DNA of 64,000 bases from Lachnospiraceae bacterium EP-SM-12S-S03. Lineage in GTDB: Bacteria > Bacillota > Clostridia > Lachnospirales > Lachnospiraceae. Below, piece after piece: positions 63,305 to 64,000 of the stretch. A program made the translations under genes and the position numbers. The stretch covers positions 62,001 to 126,000 of the forward strand of contig JAJBSL010000005.1 of assembly GCA_020540725.1 (NCBI GenBank). Reading direction: 5' to 3'. The notes beneath the pieces were generated by a model. The model was not told the DNA's origin. It did not search any database and saw only the letters and a list, made by a program, of their open reading frames with translations. Position 1 is the stretch's first letter; every line of letters starts with the position of its first letter.

Positions 63305-64000
63305 ATGATGAAATTAGGATTTATCGGTGCTGGAAATATGGCAAAAGCTATTATGGGTGGAGTTTTAAAAAATGAGATTTTCAAACCGGAAGAGGTCATC
63401 GCTTCTGATTTATATGTTCCGGGACTTGAAGCTGCCAAAGAGGGTCTTGGGATCAACATTACAACAGACAATAAAGAAGTAGCGAAAAATTCAGAAGTGC
63501 TTATACTGGCTGTAAAACCACAGTTCTATGCTGATGTAATCAAAGAAATCAGTGAATATATTACAGAGAAACAGATCATTGTTACGATTGCGCCTGGTAA
63601 GACATTAGAGTATCTTGCAGATACGTTCGGACATCCGGTGAAAATTGTACGTACTATGCCGAATACACCGGCACTTGTAGGTGAAGGTATTACAGGTGTG
63701 TGCCACAATGCTCTTGTGACAAAAGAAGAACTGGATTATGTATGCAATATTTTAAATGGATTCGGTAAAGCAGAAGTAGTTCCGGAGAGATTGATGGATG
63801 TGGTTGTATCTGTAAGCGGAAGCTCACCGGCTTATGTATTCATGTTCATTGAAGCCATGGCAGATGCAGCAGTTGCAGACGGAATGCCAAGACCACAGGC
63901 ATATAAATTTGCTGCACAGGCAGTTTTGGGAAGTGCGAAAATGGTTCTTGAGACAGGAAAGCATCCGGGAGAGTTAAAAGATATGGTATGTTCACCGGCA
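63305..64000 (+). CDS. proC: Pyrroline-5-carboxylate reductase (partial at the window end)
   Basis: 232 codons are present and no stop is reached before 64000. KLGFIGAGNMAKAIMGGVL is the NAD(P)H-binding glycine loop; ILAVKPQ, TIAPGKTLEYL, RTMPNTPALVGEG and SVSGSSPAYVFMFIEAMADA are P5C reductase signatures. The enzyme makes proline from pyrroline-5-carboxylate, including that produced by HypD. It starts at 63305 (a second ATG follows at once), ten bases after GGAG. Controlled by the TTGACA promoter and the GTATAC sites upstream. Confidence 0.95.
   Translation, partial: MMKLGFIGAGNMAKAIMGGVLKNEIFKPEEVIASDLYVPGLEAAKEGLGINITTDNKEVAKNSEVLILAVKPQFYADVIKEISEYITEKQIIVTIAPGKTLEYLADTFGHPVKIVRTMPNTPALVGEGITGVCHNALVTKEELDYVCNILNGFGKAEVVPERLMDVVVSVSGSSPAYVFMFIEAMADAAVADGMPRPQAYKFAAQAVLGSAKMVLETGKHPGELKDMVCSPA

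Overview
The window looks like chromosome from a low-to-mid GC Firmicute of class Clostridia, most likely a gut Lachnospiraceae (Dorea / Mediterraneibacter / Ruminococcus-gnavus-like). I infer this from family content: a HypD-type glycyl radical enzyme, Rpn-family putative transposases, a FeoA-FeoB fusion, a class B sortase, YcbB-type regulators, and strong GGAGG ribosome sites. I ran no search. No rRNA, tRNA, CRISPR array or complete insertion sequence was seen.

Layout. 1-2.8 kb: phoU and a PhoP/PhoR-type two-component pair. 2.7-4.2 kb: two long hairpins sharing a loop sequence, the tail of a broken Rpn gene, a 52-aa rubredoxin and a small membrane protein. 4.2-29.6 kb: a large cell-surface polysaccharide locus. 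It holds a 4,6-dehydratase, an initiating sugar transferase, a Wzy/EpsG polymerase, a Wzx flippase, about nine glycosyltransferases, pyruvyl- and acyltransferases, a split transketolase, UDP-GlcNAc 2-epimerase, Wzz, a class B sortase with its probable substrate, an LCP ligase and the CpsB/CpsD tyrosine phosphatase/kinase pair. Its core (about 7.9-24.8 kb) is visibly more AT-rich than both ends, as expected for an exchangeable serotype cassette. One decorating acyltransferase starts with an 18-19-unit GACA tract, a likely phase-variation switch.

29.6-35.2 kb (minus strand): a PTS IIC transporter preceded by a GlnK/GlnL-like two-component pair, a 38-aa membrane peptide, and a compact SPFH / ribbon-helix-helix / XRE-cupin operon with an operator-like palindrome on its promoter. 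35.3-38.6 kb: 4-hydroxyproline dehydratase (HypD) and its activase. 38.8-40.7 kb: an AAA ATPase plus TOPRIM-like protein, a candidate phage-defence pair. 40.9-45.8 kb: a polyamine transporter operon with an enlarged PotA and a PotC-PotD fusion. 46.2-47.1 kb: an intact Rpn-family gene.

47.3-49.7 kb: FeoA-FeoB iron transporter under a promoter whose -10 lies in a perfect 15-bp inverted repeat. 49.8-56.8 kb: a VTC / DUF4956 / beta-helix lipoprotein / glycosyltransferase / phosphodiester-glycosidase locus that looks damaged: its regulator and kinase are fused by an apparent deletion and its glycosyltransferase has a +1 frameshift. 56.7-60.4 kb: a small alarmone synthetase, then CsoR and CopA copper homeostasis. 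60.6-62.4 kb: a secreted protein with a SipW-type signal peptidase. 62.5-64 kb: a GntR regulator divergent from proC (cut by the window end), sharing four GTATAC half-sites in two matching pairs. HypD makes pyrroline-5-carboxylate, the substrate of ProC, so the two ends of this region are metabolically linked.
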